A stretch of 64,000 nucleotides of DNA from Gymnopus androsaceus JB14 (GCA_009733575.1 ML769453.1:62001-126000); one strand, 5' to 3'. Positions 13,083 through 25,810 are shown, numbered from the stretch's first letter. Notes: generated from the sequence alone by a model not told the origin. Made by a program: numbers and translations.

Positions 13083-13400
13083 ATGTCGCGTTCTCCTCTA
13101 CTTGAATCGTTTGACCCTTTTGCCATACACCCATTCACCAATGGTGCTTGCTTAGCACCCCAAACCATTTCCCAACCTTCACCTCAGCCTCAGTATTCCT
13201 GGTCTAATCCAGCGGAGGAGGTATCGTATTCGACGACACGGATTGCATCCCCGACGCCTCAGCGTCCTCAGGGACAGAGCTCCAGCCTGCTGCCATCTCC
13301 AAATTCGAATCCAGCGGCGAGACCGGTATTCGTGTCTTTCAGAAAGGAGACGACATCCCCCGAGCTGATCCTGAGGAACCCTAGAAGAAATTGGTATTGA
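13083..13400 (+). CDS. Small orphan protein, 105 residues
   Basis: Single-exon gene. The protein starts MSRSPLLESFDPFAIHPF, is rich in Pro, Ser and Gln, and ends with RPVFVSFRKETTSPELILR plus a short tail. I recall short agaric proteins that end with a similar V-F-V-x-F-R-K-x-x-x-S-P-E-L block, but I cannot name a function. Support comes from the TATA box 58 bp upstream, a clean leader and the conserved-looking C-terminal block. No signal peptide or membrane segment is seen. Confidence 0.6.
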   Translation: MSRSPLLESFDPFAIHPFTNGACLAPQTISQPSPQPQYSWSNPAEEVSYSTTRIASPTPQRPQGQSSSLLPSPNSNPAARPVFVSFRKETTSPELILRNPRRNWY

Positions 13401-14889
13401 ATTGCAGGGTGCCATCCATATCCCCTAGCTCCAGGTGTGTACATATGATATGCATACTGGCTAGACGAACCGAGATTAACTGGATTCTCAGCGGCCTGCG
13501 TTCCAGCGTCATGAACACGCTGTAGCTGTTCTTCAGCAAGGCCGTGCCCCAGAACTGCAGGGAACATCCAGACACAAAGTCCAGAATGCGGCTACAACGC
13601 GCTTGATGCAGAGCGGCTCCACGCACAAGGCTGGATATGGGGATAGCTTCGAGAAGAGGTAATTCGCTTGGTCTCAGGAGCGGCGGAAGGCTTGAGTTAA
13701 CAGTGAACTTTGGGGAATTCAAGTAGTTGGACCTTAATCCTATTATGTATAATCTGTGTATATTAATCTATTGAAGTCCTAGTTTAGGTCTCATACAATC
13801 GACGATTATATTCATTCTGTAGACCCAGCTATGCCTGAGCTAAGAAAGACCACAATCGAAGAACCACAAAAATGACATCTAATCCCACTGCTTCGACTTG
13901 TGACCTAAATTTTACAGGACAAAACAAGGGTACTTGTACAGCGGAGTTGGTTCGACAGCTTTCTACCGCTTGAGAACACTTTGAATAATTCGTCGAGCTC
14001 CTAGTCCTTGAGAAAGATGGCTGGAATGAGACTCGAACGCCAAAAAGATCTGAGAACTGAATAGGACTAACCTTTCGACTTAGAGGAACTGATTCTTGGA
14101 AGAGAATGTGATGTCGAATGAGCCAATTTGTCAATGGTTCGAGTGTAATTTACTCGAGCAACAGCTGCGTTAAGATCTGTTCTATTCGAAGAAAACGAGG
14201 CAAGACGATGAATTCAAGAAAAACGCTCCATGCAGTGGTCGCGCTCATCTGGTCACCTCTAAACGAATACCCAGAAACCAAGTGGTACAGTTAACTACCA
14301 CGTAAACCAAAGCCAAGCGAAGTGATGATCACACAGGGATCCCCAATATTCCCCATTCATTTACACAAAGCACAGATTAGGAACTTATCTACGAGTAGAG
14401 CAAAAATATCGAGATGAAATACCAGAGTACACGTTGATAAAATATCATGCATAAACCTCACCCAGTTTCGCGGCTTGGCTCAAGATTGATTGGGGAGTAT
14501 CGTGATATTATTTGACGAATATGCACGAAGAGATACATCCACCCTTCGTAATGATTACTAGCAGTGATCATGATGTGCGCGTCTCTGTGGTCGATGTGAA
14601 TAGACAGTCATCTGAAGCAGCAAGGAATCAAACAAGACCATAAGCATTGTTGGACAGACAATGTACAGTTCCGGCCACGAAGATGGCTTGCAGCGCGAAT
14701 ATGTCCCGTACTCCTGGCGCGTTCGTTCATGTATTGAATGATAGCACGTATATTAATCGTATTCCATTGGTGCTATTGTCAAACTTTGTTTTGGCGTTAT
14801 TAGATGGTACATGTCAAAAATAGGTGGTACCTACTCAGCTCTCTTGATCACCTGGTCCTATATGCGCGTTCCACATTATTACTACGCCA
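13401..14889. other. Gene-poor 1.5 kb
   Basis: AT-rich with only short open frames on either strand (longest about 113 codons on minus at 13381-13722, without family resemblance). I see no tRNA, repeat array or transposon ends here. It probably contains the 3' ends of the flanking genes and spacer. Confidence 0.4.
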
Positions 14890-15718
14890 CTACGATCCCT
14901 CTTCAGGGTCCTCAGGCTGTCCCAGAAATTCGGAAATGGCCTGCATGTCCTTTACATCGCCATAGCCGTCAGTAGGGAGCATTGATACAAAGTCCATTAG
15001 GTTGTGGATTATAGCACTTTTGCAGAGTTTTCCTCGTATGGCTGGATACAGAGGAGGGGGCTGCAGATACTTCAAATCGGAGACGGCCTTATCAAGCTAT
15101 AGGACGCGTATGGGTTACGGGGTATTTTGAGTGGGAAGGACACACCATATGTGATCTATCTGACGCGAAACGATCTAGGTAGATATTTGCAGGTATCCAC
15201 TCTGAAAATACTGCGCTACAATCACTAAACGAGCAAGTATATAATCATTACAAACGACTCACCTTTGGAATGCTTCGGGGACATTTGTAGAAAACGTTTG
15301 AGCAAAGTATGCTATTGGATGTGAAATCAGCGAGTATGAAAAAACTTTAGACTTACTATCCCAAGTTACAGGCATACCAAGCGTTGTGTCAAAGTCGTAT
15401 ACCCAGCTTTCAGTCCTAAGTGAGTCTTGTCGAGAACGCAAGACAGTAATAACATGATAGTCCCACACAACAGGCAAGCCTGGCTCTTTCGAGAGTTTTT
15501 GGTTCCATAGTGCGACCTATTAGTATGAGATAATCAGCAGCCTACAGATTTTCTCTTCAATTGGTACGCGCCATTTTGGCATGATTGGAAATGAATACTG
15601 CAAAGACGTCCCAAAGCTCAGATATTGAGGGATGTTGAAAGGATTGCACGAGTAGATATACATTCTCCTCGCACCAGTGCGAAGTGTAGACTGCATCTAG
15701 AGGAAGAGCAGGCGGCAT
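14890..15718 (-). CDS. NTAQ1: Protein N-terminal glutamine amidohydrolase (NTAQ1)
   Basis: Deamidates N-terminal glutamine to glutamate, feeding proteins into the Arg/N-degron pathway in the cytosol and nucleus. The start (MPPALPLDAV) is the ATG at 15716-15718. The active-site Cys block follows at once (YTSHWCEENVYLL). The catalytic His block is VWDYHVITVL (15440-15470) and the catalytic Asp block WVYDFDTTLGMPV follows. The C-terminal part is PPLYPAIRGKLCKSAIIHNL, and the protein ends in an acidic tail. All three residues of the Cys-His-Asp triad are present. Several introns of about 50 bp interrupt it. It is divergent to the BTB gene, with 106 bp between start codons. Confidence 0.92.
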
Positions 15719-15824
15719 CAGCAAGACGTAAAGAAGAAAGAGTCATTTACTTACATGTGACTTGGAGTTTACCAACGCCTGCAGCCATTTTTCTTTCTTG
15801 TATCCTATCTTCATCTCATCGATA
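15719..15824. promoter_or_regulatory. Divergent promoter between NTAQ1 and the BTB gene
   Basis: 106 bp between opposed start codons, with pyrimidine-rich text on the BTB side. No TATA box recognised. Confidence 0.45.
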
Positions 15825-17093
15825 ATGAGCTCGGCCCCTTCTTCGAGTACAACTAATGGGCTTAATCACCACCCAGATAGCTCTGCTTCTCTTCCCATCT
15901 CTCCTACAGACAACCACAGCCATTCTCACCATTTGAACGGTTTTGCTGACCCGTGCGTCGAATTTTGTCCAACAGAGTGGCCCATATGAATCTTTTCTCC
16001 ATAGCTCTCCTCACAACCAAAAAATCATCAACTATTTGTATGATTACGGCTTTCAGCGCGGTGTGAGTCTCTTGTCCGCGGTTTTCTTTGATTGTCCTGA
16101 CTGGCTTTGTAGGAATATGCCGATACAGTGCTTGTGAGTCTTTTCAAGTTCAACTCCCTTACGTGGAACAAATCTTTTTTTCTTTGAAGCATGTACATCA
16201 AAATGTATACCGACTTCACGCAATAATACTATCCCGCTCTCCGTTCTTGGTTCAGTTATTATCTACTTCACCTCAAGTCCAAGTCGGTGGCCCAAGAACG
16301 ATCTATGTACCAGTGGAACGAGAACCAGAGGTTACTCAAGAGGGTTTTGCTATAGGTGCGTACTAGCACGCCTAAAGATACCCTCATATTCTCATATTTT
16401 CGTCCATTAGCTTTGGGCTACCTCTATTCTTCTGTCTCGTTAAGGCTTATTCGACCGGACAATGCCAGAGCCGTCCTTGCCGCTGGATGCATGCTTGGAG
16501 GCATGGACGATCTTTGCCAGTTTGCGTATGACACTTGCAAACATTCTATATCTGTTGAAACAATAGGCGTTTGGCTCGAATTCGTCGACGCGATTCCACC
16601 TCCATCAAGTGGCGCAGACACTCCAGAAGTTTCACCTATCAGAATATTTGGAAATTACGCACAGAGACTGCGTGATGATGTCTTCCACTTTTTGGTTGTG
16701 ACGCTGCCACAAATCCTGGAATTACACGCCACTTCCTCGGACAATACTCCGTCCACTCCGGAAAATGGGCGCGAGATATTGCTTCAAGTGTTTTCTAGAG
16801 TGCCTTTCGAAATGTTCAAGGCTGCCGTTGAATCGCCGAACTTCCAAATTGGTATGTTAGAACAACACATCATATTCCTGAATACAATTAACAAACATTC
16901 ACTTCCAGGCTCAGATCAGGCTAGGTTCAGGTTCGCCAAAGAGGCGGTCGAAGCCAGAAAACATGGTATCGCCCGAGGCCCGGGCTGCGAAGAAACCGTT
17001 GTACTAGCCTTTGGTGGAGGAAACTTTGGAACAAGTGCTGTACACGTCACTCGAAAGATGCGTAAGCGGCCACTGTGGAAGGTTAATTCATGA
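15825..17093 (+). CDS. BTB/POZ domain protein
   Basis: BTB/POZ proteins dimerise and often act as adaptors for cullin-3 ligases; the precise role here is unknown. The start MSSAPSSSTTNGLN is followed by a His/Ser-rich leader. The BTB core is assembled across introns: YLYDYGFQRG | EYADTVL | HVHQNVYRLHAIILSRSPF, then TIYVPVEREPEVTQEGFAI | ALGYLYSS, RPDNARAVLAAGCMLGGMDD, and a C-terminal region ending in KRPLWKVNS. Donors near 16060 and 16132 are perfect GTGAGT. The join between the leader and SGPYESFLHSS (about 15975) is a problem: it needs either an intron of only 25-27 bp or a one-base frameshift. The C-terminus may extend if a donor at 17082 is used; I ended at the in-frame stop. Confidence 0.8.
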
Positions 17094-17784
17094 GAGGTTC
17101 TTGACATACTCTTGCTTGTAAGTATAGTTAGCGGGAATCCTAACAGTTCTTGAGCCTGCAATGTACACTCCGCCGAGCGTTTTCCGCCTTACGAGTTCGC
17201 CGTTCTAAAATCACAGGGTGGCATCCCTACCTTCTGATACTTCGTCTCATGAACAACCCGCGTCTAAAGAAAGCCGTTGTATTTCCTTTCGTTGAAACTT
17301 CATTCCGCCACTGTCTCGTTTTGTGTCGATGCACACGACAGTTCGTCTTGCGGGTTGCATGGCTTTTTGTTACAGTAAGGCTCCGAGGAAACTGTATAAA
17401 AACGTGGCATGTTTTTTTGTAGCGTTCCGAATGTTCGTCAGAACGTGCGGAGTCCAGGAACAGTCAGTTGTGATGATGAATTCCTGCTTCAGGGAAAGCC
17501 AGGGCAAGTCCAGTTTGGTCCATATTAAACTTTTTAGTGTCCGAGACTGACAGCTTCCACCTCTTAATGAAACCACGATTAGGAGCGAGAATAACGACGC
17601 GACAAGCTAATAAATGAAGTCCTGGGGCGCCTTCATCGCCTACACCGACCCAAAGTACTGCTTCTTGCCCCATACGCCACTATCGATGTCTTTTCCCATG
17701 GGAGACGCGCGTATCACGGGAGCTAGGTCCCATGGAATACCCTTTAAAAGACCAGTTGTACTCGAAAGTTCTTTTCAATTTCTT
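17094..17784. other. Intergenic, probable promoter of the DUF6593 gene
   Basis: No supported gene. TATA-like motifs occur at about 17393 (GTATAAAAAC) and 17744 (TTTAAAAG); the latter is 40 bp before the chosen ATG. A 90-codon frame at 17150-17422 has no family resemblance. Confidence 0.35.
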
Positions 17785-18468
17785 ATGGCTGACACTTACG
17801 ACCTGTTCTTCACAGGTTCAAACGACCCCCGGTCATGCGTTATCATCGGTGAAGATACAAAGCCTGTATTCTTCTCGTTCGAAACTTTCGATAGAGATCT
17901 TTCAGTCAATACCCGGACGATAGTAAGTATCAATGCGAATATCAAAGGCGTTATTGTAACCCCTTATTTGCAGGTGACGCGAGGAAAAGACCTGCTTGCA
18001 TCTTTGGAATGGAGTCCAGGAAATCACTTGGGGATGGCTATCATTGGAACTCGTCGAATACCCATGTCCCATCTCGTGCTACCTAGTCCCGCCAACAAGT
18101 GAGTTGTTATCTGCTATCCACGGGTCAGTCTTCAGCTGGAATCAGTGCTCGTAATTTCGTATCAGGCAGTGATGGAAGAAGATATGAATGGAGACGCTGT
18201 TTTCCCGAAAACTCAGGCTACGATGTAAGAATACGCTTCCGCTGTTATTCTCTGGTCTGGACTGCTGATGCCAGTCCAGTTATTCATTGTGCCTAACAAT
18301 ATACGAATAGCTGCTTTCCGTCGCTTGGAACAAATGATTGAAACAGTTGTCGGACCTGCGGTCGGATTGTTGCAAACAACCGCTTCGCTTGCTAACAACG
18401 AACTCCTTCTCCTTGAAGCCCTCCTCTCACTGTGTCTGTTTAGATGGATCGACCTGCACGGAATGTGA
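17785..18468 (+). CDS. DUF6593 domain protein
   Basis: Member of a family common in Agaricomycetes and without known function. Exons are 17785-17922, 17974-18098, 18146-18224 and 18280-18468; all joins are GT..AG and in frame. Visible family pattern: YDLFFTGSNDPRSCVIIGE, KPVFFSFETF, then ASLEWSPGNHLGMAIIG, a middle motif NFVSGSDGRRYEWRR, and a C-terminal hydrophobic Leu-rich helix (LLLLEALLSLCLFRW). The start was chosen at MADTYDLFF because the domain begins there and TTTAAAAG lies 40 bp upstream; an open frame reaches back to 17614. It converges on the disordered-protein gene with 99 bp between stops. Confidence 0.8.
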
Positions 18469-18567
18469 TGCTAGCTAGTTATATACATATTATTATTCAC
18501 TTTTGCATATGATGTCCCGATAGAAAAATGTAAATACTGAAAAAAAGGATGTAAGATGAGCAATAAA

Positions 18568-21500
18568 TTAAGCAGACCTCATTGCGCCCAACATATGCTC
18601 TAGTCGCTCCTCGACTGTCAAGTGCGCATCAGACCCAGAAAACATCGAAGATGTCGCTGACATGGATTGATCAGGACGGCCTTGGGAGAAATTAAAAGTC
18701 CCTGCATCCATTCCCTGTGAAAGATTTTCAATCAAGCGACCCATCTGCGCAGAAGAGGTATAGAAGACCTAGAACGCAACGGTGAGAACGACGCGTAAAA
18801 CTAGAAGGTGGAATTCACTTTTGTCTCGGGTCTGTTCTTTCCCTGGGGTATCTTTTTACGAAAGAATGAACCATTGCTTCCTTTGGATCCTGCTCTTGTG
18901 TGGTCCTTCACAAAGACTTGAACGCCCTCATCGGTTTCGTATTCCGACTGGAAGCTACTCCTCCCTGCATACAATGACTCTGTATCTTCGTCACGAAGGC
19001 CATTGACAATAGACCATATAGTTTCCCCATTGGCAAGTTCAATCACTTCCAGTGCTGGTCCGTGTTCTTCCCTTTGGGTTGAGCTACCGGCTTCTGCAGG
19101 TGCCGACTGTGAGCCATTCGGGTACATATCGTATCTAAATCCAGTGTCAGAAAACGAAGCGGTTTCAGTCATCCACGTACACTGAATCGTAGGCCATGTT
19201 TGACTTCTCAGCGGGCTCACCAACAGAAGGTGCCAACTTTTCCATCCTGGACGCCCATGATTGAGGAAGCTGTGGAACAGGTGGAGACTCGTCATTGGAG
19301 AATCGTCGACCATTCATTGTGCGAGGAGGCGGTGGCGTTGGTACCCGCTCATAGATGGAACGATTAGATGAAGCGGCGCTGATAGCGCTAACTCGGCGGT
19401 GACGGGAAGTAGATCCCTTCCTTACCAGTGCATTAAGATCTGCAATTGATAGTGTCCGATCTTCAGGATATATAATAGTTCTTCGCACAATGGTATTTGT
19501 ATCATCTGCACCATGTTGGCGAGGTCGGCGGACGCCAACATTCTCGTTTTGCTTCATGGATGATTTTCGGGATACAGGTAGCTTGCTAGTACGGTGACCA
19601 GAATCTTCGAACGTCGACCATTCGCTTCTGGGAGGAGGACTTTCGAACTGCCGTTCATCACGGCTATCCTGCCTTGACTTCGTGGCAGAGGAGTTATTCC
19701 TGGTCAGCATCGTCCAATCCGTCGATTTGGATGAAATCGAACCCGAACGCACAAGCAGTTCACTCAACTTTCCTTGATCGAGGCCAAGGTCATTGGCAGC
19801 ATTGAACAGCTGCTTTAGTGCCAGAGATTCCTGGGGATTCATAACATCTGCTGCTGTGTCGGGATGATGTGGTGTCGCAGGAGTCGGTGATGAGGATTGA
19901 GAAGGGTATGCAAATAGAGAGTTCATCTCTCTGGGTGACTTCATACCTTCCGCCGTTGGTGAGTTGGGAAGGAGAGGCTGTGTTGGAGACATCTGGTAAG
20001 GCGAAGCACGAAGTTGCTGCCCTTTAAAATCAAGAGAATCTGTAGCGCGCGATTTTCCTCGGAAACGGGCCATGAACCCTTTCAACCCAGGCCCAGCAGA
20101 TGCAGGCGGACTGGGAATTGGAACAGGGGGAACCCGAAATCGACCAATTTCGGTGGCACTAGCTGCCGCGTCGATAGGATGCAACTTGGCCGAGTCGTAC
20201 CGAGCGAACTGAGGCTGGCTAATATTGCTAGGATTAGATTGCACATCCAATGGGTAAGGTGTAATTTTGATCTCTTCAACAGGTAAGTTACCCTTTCTCA
20301 GCGTTCCTCTCAACTTTTTGAAACGTGAGCCAATCTTGGAAGGTGGACCTGAGGTAGTCGAAGACAATGGTGGTGTGCGAAGAGGTATTGTGTCAACACT
20401 AGTCGAAGCGGAAAGCAATGTGGGTGTGGATATTTGGTTGGGACTGATTTTTTTCCGAGCCGATCCGGAAGAAACGAGACCCTCTTTCGATAAGTTGGGA
20501 TGAGACGGTTGCTTTCGGAGAGCTATCATAGCAGCTTCTGCCTTCCGCTGAACTTCACGCGTAAGATCCGCGTGGGCCTCAGGTGTCTGGGGGATGTGGG
20601 GAGTCGAGGGGCTGCGAAGGGGGTTATAAAAGGCCGACGGCGATGGCGAGGACATGTTCAAGCCCGTATTCATATATGGCATTGTCGTCGTGAGTGGGGG
20701 TAACGCTGGAATGGGCTCCGTTTCCTTCGGTGGATCAGAATGGTGACCGTCGGCTTCGGGAGACAATGGCCTGGATGAAGACAATTCCTCTTCAGGCGCG
20801 TCCTCGCCAAAGAGAACTTGAGCAAGATCACGATTTCTGCGGGTGGAAGGAGATACATCGCCAGATGAAGATTGAACATTTATAGGCGCATCATGAGGGG
20901 CATTATTCTGGGTGTTGATGCTGTCCAGGACTGAGTTAAGCAAGGCACTTGCTTTAGACATTTGATCATTGTTCAATGCAAGAGGTCCGTCAGAGGGAGA
21001 TGACACAGAGGGAGGCGATATTTGAGATTGTTGGGGCGGTGGAGTAGCAATCTAGGATAGAGTATAAGTTGGTTTTCAATAACGGAAAAAGTATGATACG
21101 TGCCCTGTAGTTAAGAGAATAATTTGACTGGGAGGTCGATGGCCGACGCCTTCGCAACGAAGGGACACGCTCTCGAGGCTCAGAAATTGCAGAATTTTTT
21201 GACGCTACTGCCCCAACTAATTTTTCTTGAATGGCAGAAAAATCCGACTTGTTCAAACCAGCATAACTTCCTATCACATCTTCAGCATTCCATTCAGCAT
21301 CGGGTGAACCTGCTGGCGTAGTAGAGCTGGACTGTGACGAAAAGGACAAGTCGTGCCAAGCTGACTGATGCGAATCTGCATCGACAAACAGAAATTTGTT
21401 ATCCGCTTCCCATGAGTGATAGCTGGATCCTGTAGACTCCAGCGATGAACGCGAAGAGTTTGCTAGAGGAGAAAAGAGAACAGGGTTGTACGGGGAAAGA

Positions 21501-23473
21501 GAAAAGGGGATGGAGGACGACCCATTCTGCCTCGAGGAACGTCTACTGTGTTGCTTCGGAGAAGCATCCATACCCGAGAAGGTCGGCGACGTTGGGGACC
21601 TACCCGGAGATTGGGTAGGTGTAGGAGACCGTATAGGCGTGGGAGAGCGTATGGGACGAGGTGAATTGAGGTCAATGCCGGAGATGGTAGACGGAGGTCG
21701 ATGGTCGTAAGTGGAACCAAAATACGACATATTCGGATGGCTGCGGTCGAGTGTCGGGGAATCAGGCAGAGGAGGTGATCGCAAAGATCGTGTGGCGGAC
21801 TTTGAGTGATCATTGGAGGTGAAGCCGTCTCCGTGAGGATCTGCGCTCTCTTCTGCATCACTAAACCAGCTTCCGTTACGATTATGGCCTGTGCCCGGTG
21901 GAGATTTGGAAGCAGGAAACGTCCAAGTGACGTTGGAGGGTGTACCGGGACGAGAGGTTGAAACGGCAGCAGCGGTGAGAGGCTGATAGGACGGCCCTGA
22001 GAGCGGTGATGCTGGACGTCTACGGACAGGCACCCCAGAAGAATCCACTTCCACGCCACGCTCGCTTCGCTGCGAAGGGTCGATTGGACTGCGCTGTAGG
22101 AAAGGTGGCGATATGGGCCGAGAGGATTGCCTTGAAAATGATGAAGTTGAGCTGTGCCCAATGCGTTCCAAAGATATGCTACCCGACGAGACTGCAGACG
22201 CTGGTACTGGTGGCGGTGAGGGCGCATTGGACAAGCTGGAAGATAGAGAGGCATTGGAACTCGTAACATCAGCAGCTCGAGGGGTAATTGAATTGGATCT
22301 GAGCATGTCATTTTCCATGTCTTCACGAGGCGTCATTGGTCGAGGCATACCAGGAATATAGCCAGGAAGGATACGGGACGGTATGGGTGACATGCGCTTC
22401 TCCTCCGTTTCGGTTCGAACTTGGTGGTCCGGAGAAATGGCCATAGCCGCTTCATAGAGGTCTGCGGGTGGATTATCCTAGAACAAGGGAATCAGAGAAC
22501 AATACAAGCCAAAAGAAGGTGAATACACACGGGTTCGACAATAGCACGCGTAATGGGTGCCGAGCGTGGCATAACGATTTCATCCTCAGCATCTTCCTCC
22601 AGCTCCCTTATAACTTCCTCTAATGCTAACGAAGCACGTTTGAAGGCTGATGGTCCCAAGGATTTGGAGAGACGATACTCTGCGGATGACACGCCACCTT
22701 GTTCAGTATAAGGTGCAGGCGGTATCAGCGGAGCAGATCGTACGGCTGGTGTGTCGTTCTCAGGAGTGACTGGCCTGAGCTCGTGCGAAGAGTTAAATAC
22801 TGATGATGATGATGATGAGAATTCGGAAGGAGCGGCTGAGGTGATACGAGAGCTAGGATGTCGAGCTTGCGAATTAGTGCTGCGAGCATATGAATAATCT
22901 CGAAGTCGTCCGGAACCGAAGAGATTATTGCTATAACGCTTTGCGGAACGTCCAGTGCTTGTGGAATGAGAAAGAGCAGAGCCAGTAGAACGTACTGACT
23001 GGCGCGCGCTCTCGGATTTATCGGCAGGAGCAGAGTACTTGGTACGCAAACCAAGACTTTCGAGTATCATTTCTTCTTCCTCTTCTGAAATATGATTTTC
23101 GCTACCTCGGGCGCGCTGGTCGGCTAATCTTGACCGCAAAAGGTCTACTGGGTCTACTGGTAAACCTGACGAAGTGCGCAGGAAGGAGAAGCGACGACTG
23201 AGGCTAAGAGTTACAGGGTCAGTATAAAGTTTAAATAACGAAAACTGATAACAAACTCTGGGAGAATGAGCGACGTGCGAAATTCGTCTACAGAAGGGAG
23301 CTCAGCTACCTGCTGTGCGCTTTGGCTGGGTGACGGCGGAGGTATAGAGGTTTGAAGGGGAGGAAGGGGAATCTTCTTAGCGTCGGATTTCTTTCTGGAA
23401 AATATTACGATTGAGATATAGACAAGACATCTGAGCCGCCTGTCAAAGCTGATACTAACCGGAGACGATTCAT
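18568..23473 (-). CDS. Very long Ser/Pro-rich disordered protein
   Basis: About 1,400-1,500 residues; I do not recognise the family. The first exon is tiny (MNRLR, ATG at 23471-23473), followed by KKSDAKKIPLPPLQTS, LPSVDEFRTSLILPE and RRFSFLRTSSGLPVDPVDLL. The long middle is dominated by Ser, Pro, Thr and Arg, with many SP/TP sites (such as RSPTPIRSPTPTQSPGRSP) that look like proline-directed kinase targets, and a basic patch SRFKKLRGTLRKGN. More ordered islands are ESLALKQLFNAANDLGLDQG, RRTIIYPEDRTLSIADLNAL and the extreme C-terminus VFYTSSAQMGRLIENL ... LTVEERLEHMLGAMRSA. No catalytic motif or membrane segment is seen. The ordered ends and phosphosite-rich middle suggest a signalling or polarity scaffold; that is inference only. 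Confidence 0.75.
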
Positions 23474-23794
23474 TTGGGCCTCGTTTCAAACACGTTGAGA
23501 GGAAAGATACGCGGGACAGGAAAGGAAAGAATGTGAGGAACGTGCAGAACACGAGTTAAGGTGGAAAGCGTGGGCGCTAACTTCACATTTTGATCTAATC
23601 AAAATGACCGTCGCACATTGCGAAGGGGTCTACAACTTTATCTGAGTATGTACAGAAAGCAAATCGTATGTAGAAATAAGTAAGACATAGCAACGATATA
23701 ACGGTAATAAATGCAAGAAAATCGATTGCATGGCTCTGTTCCATACATTTTTTGGAGAATGGGAGGGCACATAAATCAAAGTAAAAGCTGCAAA

Positions 23795-24802
23795 TTACCT
23801 TCGAGCTTGGGTGTGGTCAATTGCATACTGTTTAGCCCACGGTTCAATGACAGTAGCCACTTGATCGACAGAGACACCGCAGCGAGCGTAATGTTTCGCC
23901 ACATCGAGAGGAGTAATACAGGATTCGGAGTCTGCATCCTCAACAGTGAATGCTGCGAAATATTGAGTAGCCGGGATCTCCAAATTGTGCTCTCGAACCA
24001 ACCGCTTATACTCCCCCCTGTTGGTGAAAAGTTCAGTCATAGCCGTCGCGAAATCGACTCTCAATGGAGTGGTTGGTCGAAGATGCGCGTAGATTCGCGA
24101 GGCAACGATGTCCGAGAAAATAGGACCTCCTGCATTTCGACGGACGCCTTTAGGGAGAGATTTCGGGTACTGCTGGAAGTACTCTGCCCACACCTCAGGA
24201 GGATCCGCTGACTGAGGATTGGGAAGGTGCGGAGCAGTGGGCCCTAACGGAGATGGTGTCGTACGAGTATTTCTCCATTTTGTGAGCACGTATTTCTGTC
24301 CATAAGTTTTGCGTTCTGGAGAAGTCGCGTGGGATTCACGGCAAAGGTTCTTCACCAGTTCAAGGGCCAAGTCGTCGGTACGTGCAGCTGCGAAAAGGCG
24401 CTGTAAGGCCTGCTCCAGCGAGCTTTTTTCCTCTAAGGTTTCGAGTTGGGCGTAAAATTGTGGGGGTGTCGATATCGGTGTCGGAGTACTTGGAGACGGG
24501 AGGGGAGCTTGGGTTGAAGGAGGAGTCGACAACACGGGGGCCGCTGCGGGCGCAGAGGTCTGCTTTGGCATTAATTCCTTTGTGAATTCTGGGTAGGTAA
24601 AGTATTTAGCTTGAAGTTGATAGTAGTAGAGAAATGGGGACGACCCACCTAAAGCTACTCTGCTCACCTCTGCAAGGCTGGTTATTCTCTCGCTCGCTTC
24701 ATCCAACTGAAATGAAAGTTGGGCAAGAGCGTCGACGTTTTCGGAAGCTTTATATCCAGCTCTAAAGCCTTTCAAGTACGCGCGTTTTTCCAACGACGAC
24801 AT
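23795..24802 (-). CDS. Orphan 335-residue protein
   Basis: Single-exon gene starting MSSLEKRAYLKGFRAGYK. Unrecognised. The N-terminal 60 residues look helical (VDALAQLSFQLDEASERITS). A Pro/Ala/Thr linker follows at about residues 78-115, then a helical C-terminal half with PPEVWAEYFQQYPKSLPKGV, RRNAGGPIFSDIVASRIYAH and the closing VATVIEPWAKQYAIDHTQARR. No signal peptide, membrane segment or known motif. The long uninterrupted frame and consistent composition support it as real; lack of introns is unusual among its neighbours. Confidence 0.65.
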   Translation of the reverse strand: MSSLEKRAYLKGFRAGYKASENVDALAQLSFQLDEASERITSLAEVSRVALGGSSPFLYYYQLQAKYFTYPEFTKELMPKQTSAPAAAPVLSTPPSTQAPLPSPSTPTPISTPPQFYAQLETLEEKSSLEQALQRLFAAARTDDLALELVKNLCRESHATSPERKTYGQKYVLTKWRNTRTTPSPLGPTAPHLPNPQSADPPEVWAEYFQQYPKSLPKGVRRNAGGPIFSDIVASRIYAHLRPTTPLRVDFATAMTELFTNRGEYKRLVREHNLEIPATQYFAAFTVEDADSESCITPLDVAKHYARCGVSVDQVATVIEPWAKQYAIDHTQARR

Positions 24803-25810
24803 CGGTGTCTGGGTAGGGGTGGTGAGCGGAAAACATCTCGTTAAAACAGATTATAAGTAATCCGAGAGCTGGCCGCTTCATTTGTGGCTATTGATAGGAC
24901 AATATAGCCACCTGTTTTAGCCTGCAAAACTCGGAAGTCCAATGTCCAAAAAACCAGACGCACTGACCCTAAGACCCTACCCTAGGTATCGGTCAGACAA
25001 ATCGAACGCGCGCGGCCATTCGCGAAAAGCTTCTTTATCCAGCGCCTCTGGACGCCCACAGTGAGCTTGAGATCTCGTCAAATCAATCTCAGTATTGTAG
25101 ATCTTCACGACGGAGAAACGGCACGTCGGATTCCGGATTATGTGCCACCTCCTGCTGGCCTGTAAAGGCGATTCAGGAGGGTATTAGTGCGGTAGTGCGA
25201 TAACAATATCCTCGAATGACTGCATATCCCGGTTACGGACAAAGAAAGACCAAGGAATATCCCGGTGTCGCTCTGGGTCTTCTCGGAGAACTGTCCTAAT
25301 GGCAGATAATCTGATTTTATGGAACGCGTTCCATTCCATCAAAAGAGCTCAGAATCTCTGCGCTAGATCCTCGCACCTGGAGAGGAAGCCTAGTCAACAT
25401 TTTAGAACAACTTGAACAAGGGACATGAGTACCGAACAGGCTCCTAACTGTGAAATGAAATCAGGAAATTCTGTATGATACTCCATTTATACTCCATCAG
25501 AATTAGAAGACTTCAGAGTTTTGGCGAAACTGGAAGAAAGCCTGAGATGACGGTGAATCTACTACGCAACAGAAAGCGGGACCGTGCAAATGTCCTTTTG
25601 AGTACTTGCACCTTCTAAGTAGTTCGTCAGAACGCCGCAATTAAAAACATTCAAAGATTCGAGTCGGTTGCATTGTATAGAAATACATTATAATAATTGC
25701 ATTCGGCATTTCGCATGAACAGTAGCTGAATTTATATCGAGATTACATGGCATACCTTATGGAGTATCGTCAGCCCCTCCGATAAAACACATTAACCAGG
25801 AAAGGAATGC
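24803..25810. other. Gene-free 1 kb
   Basis: No open frame above about 60 codons on either strand and no recognised RNA gene. A short palindrome GGAACGCGTTCC occurs around 25321. It separates the 5' end of the orphan gene from the 3' end of the E2 gene. Confidence 0.4.

Noticed and set aside
13980..14110. tRNA-like text (GACTCGAAC with nearby GGCTGGAATGA) on minus
   Set aside because: The presumed T stem does not pair and no D or anticodon arm could be drawn.
15954..15980. A 25-27 bp intron in the BTB gene
   Set aside because: Well below the 45-65 bp seen in every other gene here; a frameshift or wrong leader reading is more likely.
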